Part shown: piece by piece, positions 1 to 8,750 of the stretch
How positions within the stretch are numbered: position 1 is the first letter of the stretch
Layout of the letters: the number at the start of each line of letters is the position of its first letter
Source: Acidobacteriota bacterium
GTDB taxonomy: Bacteria; Acidobacteriota; Blastocatellia; Pyrinomonadales; Pyrinomonadaceae
Direction of reading: 5' to 3'
DNA length: 42,636 nt
Assembly: GCA_016718135.1 (NCBI GenBank)
Contig: JADKEF010000005.1
Span: 1 to 42,636, forward strand
Program-made: the position numbers and the translations under genes
The notes under the pieces: model-generated
Database searches by the model: none
What the model saw: the letters and a program-made list of their open reading frames with translations, nothing else
What the model was told of the DNA's origin: nothing

Positions 1-390
1 GGATGGCCCAAGTACCGTCTGCGGATCTGTTGCGGTATCGTTAGAAAGTCCATCTCCGCGATATCCCATGATGCTCGCCACTCCACTCCAATCATCATTC
101 GTCGTAATCAAGGCCGTATTGGACCAGTTTTGTGAAAAGTTGCCGGAAGCGAGATTATGGTACGAATTGTTCTCTGGGGCCTCAGAATCCGGCGTCGGCT
201 GCGCCTCAGCGCTTCCGTTTACGTCTGCGGCGCCACCAAACCAACTTGCCACGCTTTCCACGAACCCAAAGCGCACTCCGGCTGCCCCGGCGGTGGTGGC
301 GGTGATCGCCAGGCCGGTGAGGACGGTCAGGGCGATGAGGCCGAGGACGTAGGAGGATCGGGACAAACGGGTGTTGGCTCTGCGGTTCAT
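1..390 (-). CDS. Secreted protein, N-terminal 130 residues (runs off left edge)
   Basis: An open minus-strand frame runs from ATG at 390 to the window edge without a stop, so only the first 130 residues are visible. It begins MNRRANTRLSRSS followed by a hydrophobic segment (about residues 13-37, ending ATTAGAAG), which reads as a signal peptide or anchor. A low-complexity linker rich in A/E/P follows. From about residue 84 it enters a conserved extracellular domain (NFSQNWSNTALITTNDDWSG ... GYRGDGLSN ... TDPQTVLG), a pattern I recall from large secreted proteins of Acidobacteriota and cyanobacteria of unknown function. GGGAG lies about 11 bases upstream of the ATG. Exported location is well supported; function is not assigned. 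Confidence 0.75.
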   Translation of the reverse strand, partial: MNRRANTRLSRSSYVLGLIALTVLTGLAITATTAGAAGVRFGFVESVASWFGGAADVNGSAEAQPTPDSEAPENNSYHNLASGNFSQNWSNTALITTNDDWSGVASIMGYRGDGLSNDTATDPQTVLGPS

Positions 391-947
391 AAGGTTAAAT
401 GCTCCCATCGAAGATGGACTGCCGGAACTCAAAGGGCGAGGACACGTGCCTTCGCTAAGAAAAAAGCTCTCGAAAAACGGCGAAACTCTGCCTTTGTCCC
501 TACATGCGTCAAAAGCTGCCAAAATGGGTCAAAAAAGATCGAATCGGAGGTCCGTATGCGTAATATGGTGGTGTGGAGAAGTGAGACGAGGCGAATTGCT
601 CAAAGAACAACGGGATGCTTGCGCATATGAGTATATACTCTCCGTGCGGTCAGTAACGGAAGGCAGTAAAGTGGTCGGTCGTGGAAGCGATCGATTGCTA
701 AACAACAACACCAGCGGCTTTACACCGTTAAAATTGTTGCAAAATTAAAGTTCTGCAATTATAGGGACATAACCAACAAAGTCAAGCGCTTTTTTTTACT
801 GCCCCGGCTCGTAAGTCGCGTCCCCGAGGAACCCCTATCCGCGGCTGTGGAAATATTTGATCGCTCTCTGCGGCTAACTGTCCGAGCATTTCCAAAGAGG
901 ACCTTCGGTTTTTTGGATAACGGGAAAGATAACCAGGGAAAAGCCAA
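391..947. other. Intergenic stretch
   Basis: About 560 bases separate the secreted-protein start from the terminator at 948. Open frames exist on both strands but show no recognisable domain, good ribosome site or family-like composition. The part next to 390 presumably holds the promoter of the secreted-protein gene. An eight-base T run lies near 789-796. I see no convincing gene. Confidence 0.5.
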
Positions 948-972
948 AGCGGCAGCCCGCAGGGCTGCCGCT
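948..972 (-). terminator. Rho-independent terminator after tRNA-Asn fragment
   Basis: AGCGGCAGCCC (948-958) and GGGCTGCCGCT (962-972) form a perfect 11-bp stem with a 3-base loop. Read on the minus strand the hairpin follows the tRNA-Asn CCA end by 16 bases and is trailed by TTGGCTTTTCC. It looks like the native terminator of the tRNA gene. Confidence 0.8.
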
Positions 973-988
973 AAGGTGTTGAAAAGAT

Positions 989-1036
989 TGGCTCCGCAAG
1001 TAAGACTCGAACTTACAACCCTTCGGTTAACAGCCG
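989..1036 (-). tRNA. tRNA-Asn (GTT) 3' half, truncated
   Basis: Read on the minus strand, this stretch contains the anticodon loop CTGTTAA (1027-1033, anticodon GTT) and CCGAA as the 3' anticodon stem. A short variable region follows, then a perfect T arm (GTAAG, loop TTCGAGT, CTTAC), a 7-base acceptor strand TTGCGGA, discriminator G (as expected for tRNA-Asn) and an encoded CCA. The 5' half is missing. No D arm or TCCGCAA acceptor strand precedes it, and only three of five anticodon-stem pairs can form. Directly upstream on the minus strand lies the 1045-1277 repeat. A tRNA half retaining CCA and terminator is typical of an integration (att) scar, though a deletion could also explain it. Confidence 0.8.
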
Positions 1037-1044
1037 CCCCGAGA

Positions 1045-1277
1045 CCATTTTTCCCATATTCACAGATGCCACGGATGTCGATAACTCGTTTAACGAAAGG
1101 GAAATATCCGCTTAAAATTCCATAAACCCTTGTGTCCATTAGATCAGGATTTTGACCCTTTTTCACCAAAACGGGAAGATAACGGGGAAATATTCAAGTA
1201 CAAGAATTTAGGTCTCGAAAAATACCCCAAAATAAGGGTGACCTCGCTGTATTTTTTCCCGGCTTACCCGATGGATT
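1045..1277. repeat. ~230-bp direct repeat, copy 1
   Basis: This segment matches 15799-16024 in the same orientation with scattered mismatches and small indels. Shared blocks include CCATTTTTCCCATATTCACA at the left end, AACTCGTTTAACG, TAAAATTCCATAAACCCTTG, AATACCCCAAAATAAGG and CCCGATGGATT at the right end. It begins a few bases from the tRNA-Asn half. Outside these limits the two loci differ on the left; on the right both continue into the nucleotidyltransferase/XRE module. No terminal inverted repeats or transposase are visible. Short open frames across it are repeat-derived and not genes. Confidence 0.8.
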
Positions 1278-1339
1278 CCAAAAGCGGTACCTTCCGCTGT
1301 ATCAAATGGGGCTCCCCGGCATAAAGGTTTATCCCTGTT

Positions 1340-1835
1340 GCAACCTTTAGAGCAATCCATACTATCAATCCTCCGTTCAGAACCAAATAAAGCGAACTCG
1401 TCAGTGTATCAATTTTCAGAGACAGACAAGTGGATAAGCACTGTCGCGAATGCTTGACGTCTTCATAGTCGCGTTGATGTTTCTTTCAATCTTTAAATAA
1501 CTATATCGTACGAATCGAAACAAAACCTGGGTTTTTGAATGTGGATAGATACATTTCAGCAGCCTCTCCTCATACTGTCTAAACGTTATGACCCCGACGG
1601 ATCAAATACAAACCAAACTTCTTGTGCAAATGCGACCGATTCCGGCGTACTCGACAAATTATTATTGCTTGACAAAAGTTATAAAATTGACTGAGTTGTC
1701 CTTACCGACGGCTAGATGGGTGCCACCAAAAACCACTAAGCCAGTGCAAATAATATCTTCTTAGCAGCACCGTCGAAGTATCAACTAAAAAAACGCCAAT
1801 GTTCAAGAATTAATAACTAACATATTTGGCGTCCA
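1340..1835 (-). pseudogene. Decayed nucleotidyltransferase-like gene (copy 1)
   Basis: The minus strand aligns by eye with the intact 17347-17775 gene but is interrupted by several stops and frame slips. Recognisable remnants include VEYAGIGR (compare IEYAGIGS), a KLERNSQRDYEDVKH-like stretch (QRDYEDVKH is readable near 1460) and YTDEFALFGSE towards the 3' end. These C-terminal parts are absent from copy 2, where an ATPase gene sits instead. So this copy keeps the original gene length but has lost its coding capacity, while copy 2 is well preserved but cut short. The family is DUF6036/AbiEii-like, inferred from copy 2. Confidence 0.65.
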
Positions 1836-1846
1836 GGCGAGAGACG

Positions 1847-2527
1847 TTAGAGATGCCACCGCTTCGCGGGTTCCGGCCGCGTGACGGCAAGCCATCGTCT
1901 TTCGGCATTTGTCATAGTTTCGTTGCACAGTGTTTCTTCGCGCACGAGAAGCGATCTCTCTAGTCTGGATTCGCACCGTAGAAGCTTCTCCCCCTTAAGG
2001 CCATCTCCTCGAAAGGAAGCAATGCTGCGGGCTACCTCGGTAATAAAGCCAAGCCGGTTTTGCAGATCGTACGCCTTCGCAACCTTTGTCAGACTTGCCC
2101 ACTCCATGTCCGGAAAAGTTAGAACGACCCACGGCAGGGCCTCGACCACCCGAGCATCCCGCTTCGGCGAATTCAGGGCCGCAAGAGCAAACCGCCGGGT
2201 TCTTGGGCCCGTACGTTTAAGGTGCGAAGCCCCGGTAACCCAAGCCGCCAATGGCGAGCCACAAGCTGATCGTCCGAGATCGGACTTAAATTCGGGAGCC
2301 GAAGATCTATCGGTATTTTCGTCGGGCGAGTTCAAAAATCTGATTGCTTTTCTCACAAGCTTTTCGGTAAGCGGCCTCTTCCCCGCTTCCAGCAGGGAAA
2401 GATACGTTTGCGACACGCCAAGTGCATGAGCCGTCTCAAGCTGTGTCCGCTCTTTTTCTTTTCGATACTTACTCAACTGGTTACCTGTCATGGTGCTCAC
2501 CAAGGCTATTGTAATGTATTCGCTCAT
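1847..2527 (-). CDS. XRE-family helix-turn-helix regulator, toxin-antitoxin-like (copy 1)
   Basis: The open frame encodes 226 residues. The likely true start is the internal ATG at 2491 (MTGNQLSKYRKEKERTQLE), because the ATG at 2527 lies 2 bp from the operator palindrome and GGTGA precedes the internal one. Residues 13-60 form a lambda-repressor-type HTH (LETAHALGVSQTYLSLLEAG). The C-terminal half is almost identical to copy 2 at 17768-18253 (LNSPKRDARVVEALPWVVLT, EWASLTKVAKAYDLQNRLGF). Around residues 75-115 the reading differs from copy 2 because of compensating frame slips. It sits just upstream of the nucleotidyltransferase gene, as antitoxins do. It probably represses its own promoter; target and toxin activity are unproven. 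Confidence 0.65.
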   Translation of the reverse strand: MSEYITIALVSTMTGNQLSKYRKEKERTQLETAHALGVSQTYLSLLEAGKRPLTEKLVRKAIRFLNSPDENTDRSSAPEFKSDLGRSACGSPLAAWVTGASHLKRTGPRTRRFALAALNSPKRDARVVEALPWVVLTFPDMEWASLTKVAKAYDLQNRLGFITEVARSIASFRGDGLKGEKLLRCESRLERSLLVREETLCNETMTNAERRWLAVTRPEPAKRWHL

Positions 2528-2528
2528 T

Positions 2529-2548
2529 ATATTACAAGTCTGTAATAT
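2529..2548. promoter_or_regulatory. Palindromic operator of XRE regulator, copy 1
   Basis: ATATTACA-AGTC-TGTAATAT is a perfect 8-bp inverted repeat with a 4-base centre, immediately upstream of the regulator. The same arms recur at 18494-18513 with a different centre (ATCA), so the arms are conserved while the spacer is free. A further half-site (CATTACAATA) lies between the palindrome and the ATG at 2491. This is the arrangement expected for autoregulation by an HTH protein. Confidence 0.65.
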
Positions 2549-2904
2549 ATTACTGCTCTATGCTATTTTGGGGTGCGGTAATGGCTAACAAGTACGGTGC
2601 GAGCCCTGTAATTTCGAGAGCGTAATAAGAATCTTTGGCACCGACATTTAGGAAACTCCCAACGACCCGCTATGCGGTATTAGCTCCGGGCCTAGTCGAT
2701 CCCCGAGGGCTGTGCCAATCGATGATGGGCTACTGTCGGAGGCGGCAAAGCGGATTGTTCAATGATCCCAAGCAGGAAAGAGTCCAGTGAAGAAGAAGGC
2801 GACTCTCGTGAGTCGCCCACTGAACATGCTACATGATAATCGTTATAAGGCCGCTCTGCGGTTGGGCAAGCAATCGGGGTGCAAGGCCTCAGATTAGAAG
2901 TCTT
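2549..2904. other. Intergenic stretch with a minus-strand terminator
   Basis: No gene is seen. GGCGACTC (2798-2805) and GAGTCGCC (2810-2817) form an 8-bp hairpin. On the minus strand it is followed by TTCTTCTTC and lies about 90 bp past the M28 peptidase stop, so it is a plausible terminator for that gene. Around 2640-2690 there are short matches to antisense 16S rRNA, too weak to annotate. Confidence 0.55.
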
Positions 2905-4752
2905 TCATTCGCCCGCAGTCAGGAACAGTTCCTCTATCGATTTGAATCGTCGATCCGCAAGCCACGATCGACGGCTAGATGGTAAGGAGTCGAATGGTGT
3001 AATGCCGCACCCGTGCACATCGTGTTCATCGTCAAATAGCCCTGCGACCGGAGCCGTTATCGGCTTGGCCAGAGGCTTGCGCGGTAGCTTTTCATCCATC
3101 ATCGCGGTCTGGTAAACAAACGCAGCCATGATGGTCGCGGCCTGTTTCATGTCGTCGGGAATGATCCGGTCGTAGTTGTCGAGGTTTGTGTGGTGCGAGC
3201 GCGGACCGAAATCGAGATCGTAATTGAGAGGGTCTTGAATGAAGCCAAATCCGGGCAGGCCGACGTTATCATATGAGACATGATCAGTCGAACCGCGCGT
3301 GAGCAGCGTTGTCGTTCTGGCACCAACGTCGTGAAACGGTTTAAGCCATTCGTCAAAGATCGGCTTGACCTCGGCATTGCCCATCAGATAGAGGCCGCGG
3401 ATCTTGCCACCTCCGTTGTCCAGATTGAAATATGCCGAGAGTTTGTCATAATCGGCGGCCTTGATTGGCTGCGGTTTCGGGATCTCTTTGGTCGCCCGGG
3501 GCAACTCCGCGAAGTGCTTTGCGACATACGCCTTCGACCCGTGCAATCCCTGCTCTTCGCCACTCCACAATGCGGCGCGTATGGTTCGGCGCGGTTTCAA
3601 TCCGGTCGCTGCGAGTATCCTCATAGCTTCCATAACGACACCGCTGCCGGCTGCGTTATCGGTAGCCCCTTTTGACGCATGCCACGAATCTAGATGGGCA
3701 CCGAGCATCACGACCTCATCCTTGAGTTTTGGATCAGAGCCCGGTATCTCGGCGATGACATTGTCCGCCAGCATATTCTCATCATGATAGGTAGCTCGGA
3801 TATCGACGGTCATTTTAAGTTTGACGCCATTGGCTAGCTGGCGGGCGAGCCGATTGTAGTCCTCACCAGCCATTGTCAATGTTGGGAATAGATGTGGCTC
3901 GGCCCCTTTGGCCCACGGACCACCGAGTCCGGCGAGTGTTTTTGCTACCTCTGGATTTGGCGCGGGCATTGGTTGAACAGAGTGAACCATAACGGCTCCC
4001 TGGCTGCCGCGCATACTATTTTCGATCAAGGCAGCCGGACGCTCCTTTCCGATCAGCCCGTTGATGACGATCGTCTTTGCCATGGTTTCAAACATTCTAC
4101 GCTGCTCAGGCGTTAAATTATTGACGTCCGGTAATCCCCCAGATGGGGGGCGAGGAACTGCACCGGACTCGATCAATTTGACAAGTTGTTCGTCATTAAA
4201 CCGGGAATATATTCGCGGAAAATCCTCATGAAGATCCCGCATCCCGGACATCATCACGATCTTACCGCTGAGTTTTCCCTCGAATTTTTTTAGGTCTTTA
4301 GCGTCTTTGGCATCAATATGAACCACCTCGGCCGTGATGGGACCCTTTGTCGAAGGAGACCAAGCCGAAGGATATGCAAGCACAGGCTGGTATTCGGGCT
4401 CAATCACCGCCGCAGTATAGCCCTGCAACGACCAACCCCGCCCCCACGGGCCGAAAGGCTCGAGCGAAGCTTGTATGCCCCAATCGGTAAAGGTCTTTTT
4501 CGTCCATTCACTTGCTCGACGCATATTCGGTGAATTTGTTAGACTGGGGCCGATCCGCTCAGTGAGGTACCAAATATGGTCCATTACCTTTGACCTGTTC
4601 ATGCCCTCGTCTTTGATCTTATCGATCTCGGCCGCGGGGGCAGAATAGACCGACTTGGCCGGAGCGGCCGCATTGACGGATTGCCCGAAACTGAAAGTTC
4701 CAAGCAATAGTATATTTATTAACGCTAAGCTTATTAATTTATGTATTCTCAT
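2905..4752 (-). CDS. Secreted M28-family zinc aminopeptidase with PA-domain insert
   Basis: Complete 615-residue frame. Residues 1-28 are a Sec signal peptide ending near QSVNA. A PA-like insert spans about residues 115-260, and the catalytic M28 domain about 325-560. Likely zinc ligands and catalytic residues are His353 (GAHLDSWH), Asp365 (TDNAAG), Glu399/Glu400 (WSGEEQG), an Asp near 490 (STDH) and His520 (SHHTN). The family removes N-terminal residues from peptides outside the cytoplasm. The C-terminus extends about 45 residues beyond MMDEKLPRKPLAKP, where the paralogue at 7758 stops, so the last part may be an out-of-frame extension. It ends the peptidase/TonB gene run and is followed by a hairpin terminator. 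Confidence 0.9.
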   Translation of the reverse strand: MRIHKLISLALINILLLGTFSFGQSVNAAAPAKSVYSAPAAEIDKIKDEGMNRSKVMDHIWYLTERIGPSLTNSPNMRRASEWTKKTFTDWGIQASLEPFGPWGRGWSLQGYTAAVIEPEYQPVLAYPSAWSPSTKGPITAEVVHIDAKDAKDLKKFEGKLSGKIVMMSGMRDLHEDFPRIYSRFNDEQLVKLIESGAVPRPPSGGLPDVNNLTPEQRRMFETMAKTIVINGLIGKERPAALIENSMRGSQGAVMVHSVQPMPAPNPEVAKTLAGLGGPWAKGAEPHLFPTLTMAGEDYNRLARQLANGVKLKMTVDIRATYHDENMLADNVIAEIPGSDPKLKDEVVMLGAHLDSWHASKGATDNAAGSGVVMEAMRILAATGLKPRRTIRAALWSGEEQGLHGSKAYVAKHFAELPRATKEIPKPQPIKAADYDKLSAYFNLDNGGGKIRGLYLMGNAEVKPIFDEWLKPFHDVGARTTTLLTRGSTDHVSYDNVGLPGFGFIQDPLNYDLDFGPRSHHTNLDNYDRIIPDDMKQAATIMAAFVYQTAMMDEKLPRKPLAKPITAPVAGLFDDEHDVHGCGITPFDSLPSSRRSWLADRRFKSIEELFLTAGE

Positions 4753-4816
4753 ATTTCAACCTAAATTCGAGCGGCCAACCGACGGCTAAAGTGAAAAAGT
4801 AGTACGACCTAGTTTC

Positions 4817-6254
4817 CTATTTTATCTTGGCAAAATCTCCCGCCTTGAAGATAGATATCTTTTCGGAATCGATATATTTCTTGAAGGCCAAATTGACCTG
4901 TTCCAACGTCAATGCCTGTACTTTCTTATCCATCTCATCATCCCAGGCATATGTTCTGTTCAGGAAAAGATAGTTCACCAAGCTTGATCGCAAAGAGGCA
5001 TCATTTCCGCGAGTTCGCTGTCTGCCGAGCAGCCACCCTTGCTTGGCTTCTTTCAATTCAGCCTCGGTAAAGCCTTCCGTCAAAACTTTATTAATTTCCT
5101 CATAAAAGGCCCTTTCCAGCTTTTCCCCATTTTCGGGAGCATAAATGGCTTGTGCCGTGAATGAACCTACTTCATCTAAAGAACTCGCAGAAAATCCAGA
5201 AGCAGCTGAATAACTGAATCCTTCTTTTTGTCTCAACCTGGTTGCCAGACGAGAATTCAAAAAACCGCCGCCGAAAATGAAATTGCCTAAGACCAAAGCC
5301 GGATAATCAGGATTGGCATCATTCATTTTGATATTTTGACGGGCGAAGATTACCGCATTCGGTTTGTCAGGTGTTTCAAAAGACTTTTTAACCGCGGAGG
5401 CATCATAAAACTCCTGCGGAATTCTCTGGTAAACTTTTGGTGATTTCCAATTTCCGAAAAAGCTGATCGATGACCGGAGTGATCTCTTTCTCGTCAAAGT
5501 CGCCAACGATCGAAAGCTGGGCGTTGGATGCACCATAAAATTCTTTGTGGAATTTCTTGACCTCTTCAAGTGTGACGGCTTTGACAGCTTCAATTTCCTC
5601 GTCGAGAGTCGGAACATAACGAAAATCTCCTTTCTTTGCTCTTGAGAAAGCATCGCTGCATTTCCCGCAATGCGATCGCTTGCGGTTCGGTTCGCTGGTT
5701 TTCTAAAAGCGAGAGCCTTTGAGTTTTTGCTTTTTCAAATTCATCTTGCGGAAAGGCGGGTTCTTTCAATATTTCGGCCGCAAGTTTCAGGGTGTCGGCC
5801 AGATTTTGGCGGGTAGAAGTGATCGACATTCCCGCAGATGAGGCACCTCCATCGGTTGTTATTGATGATTTCAATCTGTCTAAATCATCTTTATTTGCTG
5901 GCGGTTTCGCTTCGCGGTTCCCGTCATCAGGAGTGCATCAACAAATCCAGCCGTTTGATTCAAGCCTCTCAGCGACTTTTCGTCGCCGTGGTTCATCGTC
6001 AAACGCAGTGTTACAACCTCACCGCGGGTCTTTTTCGCCAGAAAGGCGGTTTTGACACTTCCGATCTGTCCGCGTTTGGTGCGGGCTTCAATGTTGGCGA
6101 TAGTTGTTTCAAAAACTTCACCTTCGGCAACCTTCTCCGGTGGCTTCGCTTTGCCGGCGATCGCCGTGATCTCTTCGTCTGTATATCTTTTTATCGAAGC
6201 ACGGACCGGGTTGTCGGTCGGAATAAACTTTGCAATGCTGCGGTTTGATGACAA
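4817..6254 (-). CDS. M16-family peptidase, C-terminal part (frameshifted)
   Basis: Continuation of the peptidase that starts at 7566, read in successive frames: 6254-5880 (SNRSIAKFIPTDNPV, KKTRGEVVTLRLTMNHG), 5874-5590 (SAGMSITSTRQNLADTLKLA) and, after further slips near 5650 and 5460, 5450-4817 (GGGFLNSRLATRLRQKEGFS, ending FKAGDFAKIK). This is the second M16 domain, which lacks the HxxEH zinc motif and completes the clamshell chamber. Joined, the gene gives about 910 residues, normal for a two-domain secreted M16 protein. Each junction needs only one base gained or lost, so sequencing error is more likely than decay. Confidence 0.8.
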
Positions 6255-6285
6255 AAAGTAGCTCTTCGCAACTCTTTGGACATCT

Positions 6286-7566
6286 TCAGGCGTAACGCTT
6301 TTCAGGCGGTTTCGATAATCGAAATATAAACGCCAATCCCTTAGCTACCCATTCAGTCATCACTTGAACAACCGTATTCGCATCATTGGTTACAGAATCA
6401 AGCTGTCTCTCGATAGTTGTTCTGAAACGATCGATTTCTTCTTTTGTCGTTGGAGTAGCGGCAAAATTTTCGACCGTTTGGATGAGGATCTTTTCTACTT
6501 CGTCAACTGACTGATCCTTATTTAAACGGACCCCGTAAATTGCATAGCCCGGCTCTTTTTGCTGGAAGTTTCCGCTCAAAACGCCAACCGCTTTCTTGGT
6601 ATCCACCAATGCCTTGTATAGTCTGCCGGAAGGGCTGTCGACCATCAATCTGTCTATGATCGTAAGCACGACGGTATCAGGATCGGCTGCAGGCGGGGTA
6701 TGATACCCAGCCAAAACATACTGCTCGCCACCAACCCTGCGGACCGTAACTTGTCTTTCTCCGTCCTGCGGCGGTTCACTTGTCCAAGTGGGTTCAAGCG
6801 TACGTGACGGTTTAGGGATCGAGCCGAATTTCTGGCTGATCAGTTCCAAGGTTTTTGCTTCGTCGATTTTTCCGCCGACGATCAGGGTCGCATTGTCGGG
6901 TTGATAATATTTTCGGTAGAAGGCCTGCAGGTTTTCGATCTTGACGTTTTCCACATCAGACCTCGCTCCGATCGTGCTTTTGCCGTAATTGTGCCATTCA
7001 AATGCGGACGCCATCAGTTTCTGGACAGCGATCCTCGAAGGATTATTTTCGCCGTTCTCCATTTCATTGCGGACAACCGAAAATTCGCTGTCCAGATCTT
7101 TTCTGGCAATGAAAGAGTTGATCATCCGATCGGCTTCCATATCAAGGTAAAACTCAAGGTTGTCACCCGTCGCCGGAAAGGTCGCAAAGTAATTTGTACG
7201 GTCAAATGAGGTCGTGCCGTTCGGAGCCATTCCGCGTTTGGTCATTTCGCCAGGAATGTTGCCGTATTTTGGAGTGCCCTTGAAAACGAGGTGTTCGAGA
7301 AGGTGAGCCATTCCCGTTTCGCCGTAGCCTTCGTGTCGCGAACCGACATGATAAACGATATTGACCGTCGCATTTTGCCTAGATTGATCGGGAATCAATA
7401 GGATCTTAAGACCATTTTTTAGGCCGTATTCGGATATTCCGCCGAGAGTTGGCCCTTTGGTGATGTCTCCGGGGAGTTTCTGAGTTTGGGCAAATCCAGC
7501 CAAAGACAGATTTGGTAATAAAAGTGCGCAAAATAGAAGAAAGCTAACAAACTGAGAAAAGATCAT
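6286..7566 (-). CDS. M16-family zinc peptidase, N-terminal part
   Basis: Encodes the catalytic N-terminal half of a secreted insulinase/pitrilysin-like protease. A signal peptide covers about residues 1-26 (ending LAGFAQ). The inverted zinc motif HLLEH is in GMAHLLEHLVFKG, and the third ligand is the glutamate in RNEMENGENN about 75 residues later. The following YHTPPAADPDT and SGRLYKALVD segments are standard for the family. The last residues (KGLAFIFRLSKPPEKRYA) are out of frame: the true frame continues as YFDYRNRLKSVTPEDVQRVA into 6254. Its position between two M28 aminopeptidases suggests a shared role in digesting extracellular peptides. Confidence 0.88.
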   Translation of the reverse strand: MIFSQFVSFLLFCALLLPNLSLAGFAQTQKLPGDITKGPTLGGISEYGLKNGLKILLIPDQSRQNATVNIVYHVGSRHEGYGETGMAHLLEHLVFKGTPKYGNIPGEMTKRGMAPNGTTSFDRTNYFATFPATGDNLEFYLDMEADRMINSFIARKDLDSEFSVVRNEMENGENNPSRIAVQKLMASAFEWHNYGKSTIGARSDVENVKIENLQAFYRKYYQPDNATLIVGGKIDEAKTLELISQKFGSIPKPSRTLEPTWTSEPPQDGERQVTVRRVGGEQYVLAGYHTPPAADPDTVVLTIIDRLMVDSPSGRLYKALVDTKKAVGVLSGNFQQKEPGYAIYGVRLNKDQSVDEVEKILIQTVENFAATPTTKEEIDRFRTTIERQLDSVTNDANTVVQVMTEWVAKGLAFIFRLSKPPEKRYA

Positions 7567-7757
7567 AATACCTCTAATAAAATTACAAAATAGATACTGA
7601 TAAAAGGAGGGAAGAAGGATCTTCCATCCGAATGCCGGATCAGAATGACAATGTAATGTTCAGCGGCACATGGCCGCGGTCGACGGTCGGCAACGAAAAC
7701 AAGCGGTCCGTGGATGAGCCGCCGAAGTCATTCGTAGCGTGAGTTCATGGTACAAGG

Positions 7758-8750
7758 TTAAGGTTTTGCCGGTTTACGAGGCATCCTCTCATCCATCATC
7801 GCCGACTGGTAAACGAACGCTGCCATTATCGTTGCGGCCTGCTTCATGTCGTCGGCTTGAATACGGTCGAAGTTGTCTTGGTTTGTGTGGTGCGTACGCG
7901 TTTCATACTCGATCGTGTCTTGAATGAACTGAAAACCGGGCAATCCGATCTGATCAAACGCAAGGTGGTCTGTACCTGAGACACTTTTAGGGGCTAGCGT
8001 TTTTGCACCGAGATCGTGAAATGGCTTTAGCCATTCTTCGAATATCGGTTTGACCGCGGCGTTCCCTTGCATATAGACGCCGCGAATCTTCCCTGTACCA
8101 TTGTCCAGATTGAAATATGCCGAGAACCGATCGTAATTCGCACCCTTGATCAACTCGGTTCGAGGCGGGATCGGCGGCTGTGCCTTCGAATCGCCTGGAA
8201 TAGTTCTATTCTCGCCGAACTGTTGTTTAACGTACGCCTTTGATCCAACCAGTCCCTGCTCTTCGCCGCTCCATAGTGCGATCCGAATAGTCCTGCGGGG
8301 TTTCAAGCCAGACGCGAGGAGGATACGAACTGCTTCCATTGCTACGGCACACCCCGCAGCGTTGTCGGTTGCTCCAGTACCCGCGTGCCAGGAATCCAGG
8401 TGCCCGCCGAGCATTACGATCTCGTCTTTGAGCTTAGGGTCCATACCGGGGATCTCAGCGACGGTGTTGTAGCCCATCAGATCGTCATCGTAATATTGGC
8501 CCTGGATATCCATCGTCACTACTGGCTTGACACCCTGCCGGACCATGCGAGTTAGGCGGTTGAAATCTTCGGTGGCCATTGTGACGTGCGGAACCATTTG
8601 CTGCTCGGCTTCTTTCGACCAAGCCTGGATCGCTGGTCGTATCGGCTGACCCGGTTGTCGAGGCGGCGGAGCTACGATAGCCGAGTGAACCATTAGAGTT
8701 CCGCCGCTGCCGCGGGTGCTGTTCTCGACCATTATCGCCGCCCTCAGCAA
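7758..8750 (-). CDS. Second M28-family aminopeptidase, catalytic C-terminal part
   Basis: Catalytic domain of the M28 paralogue whose N-terminus is at 8485-9465. Motifs match the first copy: GGHLDSWHAG, ATDNAAG, WSGEEQGLVGS, SGTDHLAFDQIGLPGF and THHTNQDNFD. The protein stops after MMDERMPRKPAKP. The first residues (MLRAAIM) belong to the same reading that the upstream frame leaves near 8745, so one base is missing or extra there. Joined length is about 570 residues. It is clearly related to the 2905-4752 protein and probably arose by tandem duplication around the M16 gene. Confidence 0.88.
   Translation of the reverse strand: MLRAAIMVENSTRGSGGTLMVHSAIVAPPPRQPGQPIRPAIQAWSKEAEQQMVPHVTMATEDFNRLTRMVRQGVKPVVTMDIQGQYYDDDLMGYNTVAEIPGMDPKLKDEIVMLGGHLDSWHAGTGATDNAAGCAVAMEAVRILLASGLKPRRTIRIALWSGEEQGLVGSKAYVKQQFGENRTIPGDSKAQPPIPPRTELIKGANYDRFSAYFNLDNGTGKIRGVYMQGNAAVKPIFEEWLKPFHDLGAKTLAPKSVSGTDHLAFDQIGLPGFQFIQDTIEYETRTHHTNQDNFDRIQADDMKQAATIMAAFVYQSAMMDERMPRKPAKP

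Noticed and set aside
759..1169. 136-codon minus-strand frame containing DTRVYGILSGYFPFVKRVID, with a similar peptide at 15708-15920
   Set aside because: It runs through the tRNA half and repeat; the shared peptide simply reflects the DNA repeat, and the rest is unrelated.
1045..1277. Insertion sequence
   Set aside because: No transposase, terminal inverted repeats or target duplication seen; better described as a direct repeat of unknown origin.
1881..2429. 182-codon plus-strand frame
   Set aside because: Antisense to the XRE regulator; its composition (serine/arginine-rich) is that of a shadow frame.
2640..2700. Short matches to antisense 16S rRNA (GCGGTATTAGCTCC, ATCTTTGGCACCGAC)
   Set aside because: Spacing and flanks do not follow an rRNA helix and no longer 16S segment is present; at best a tiny relic or chance.
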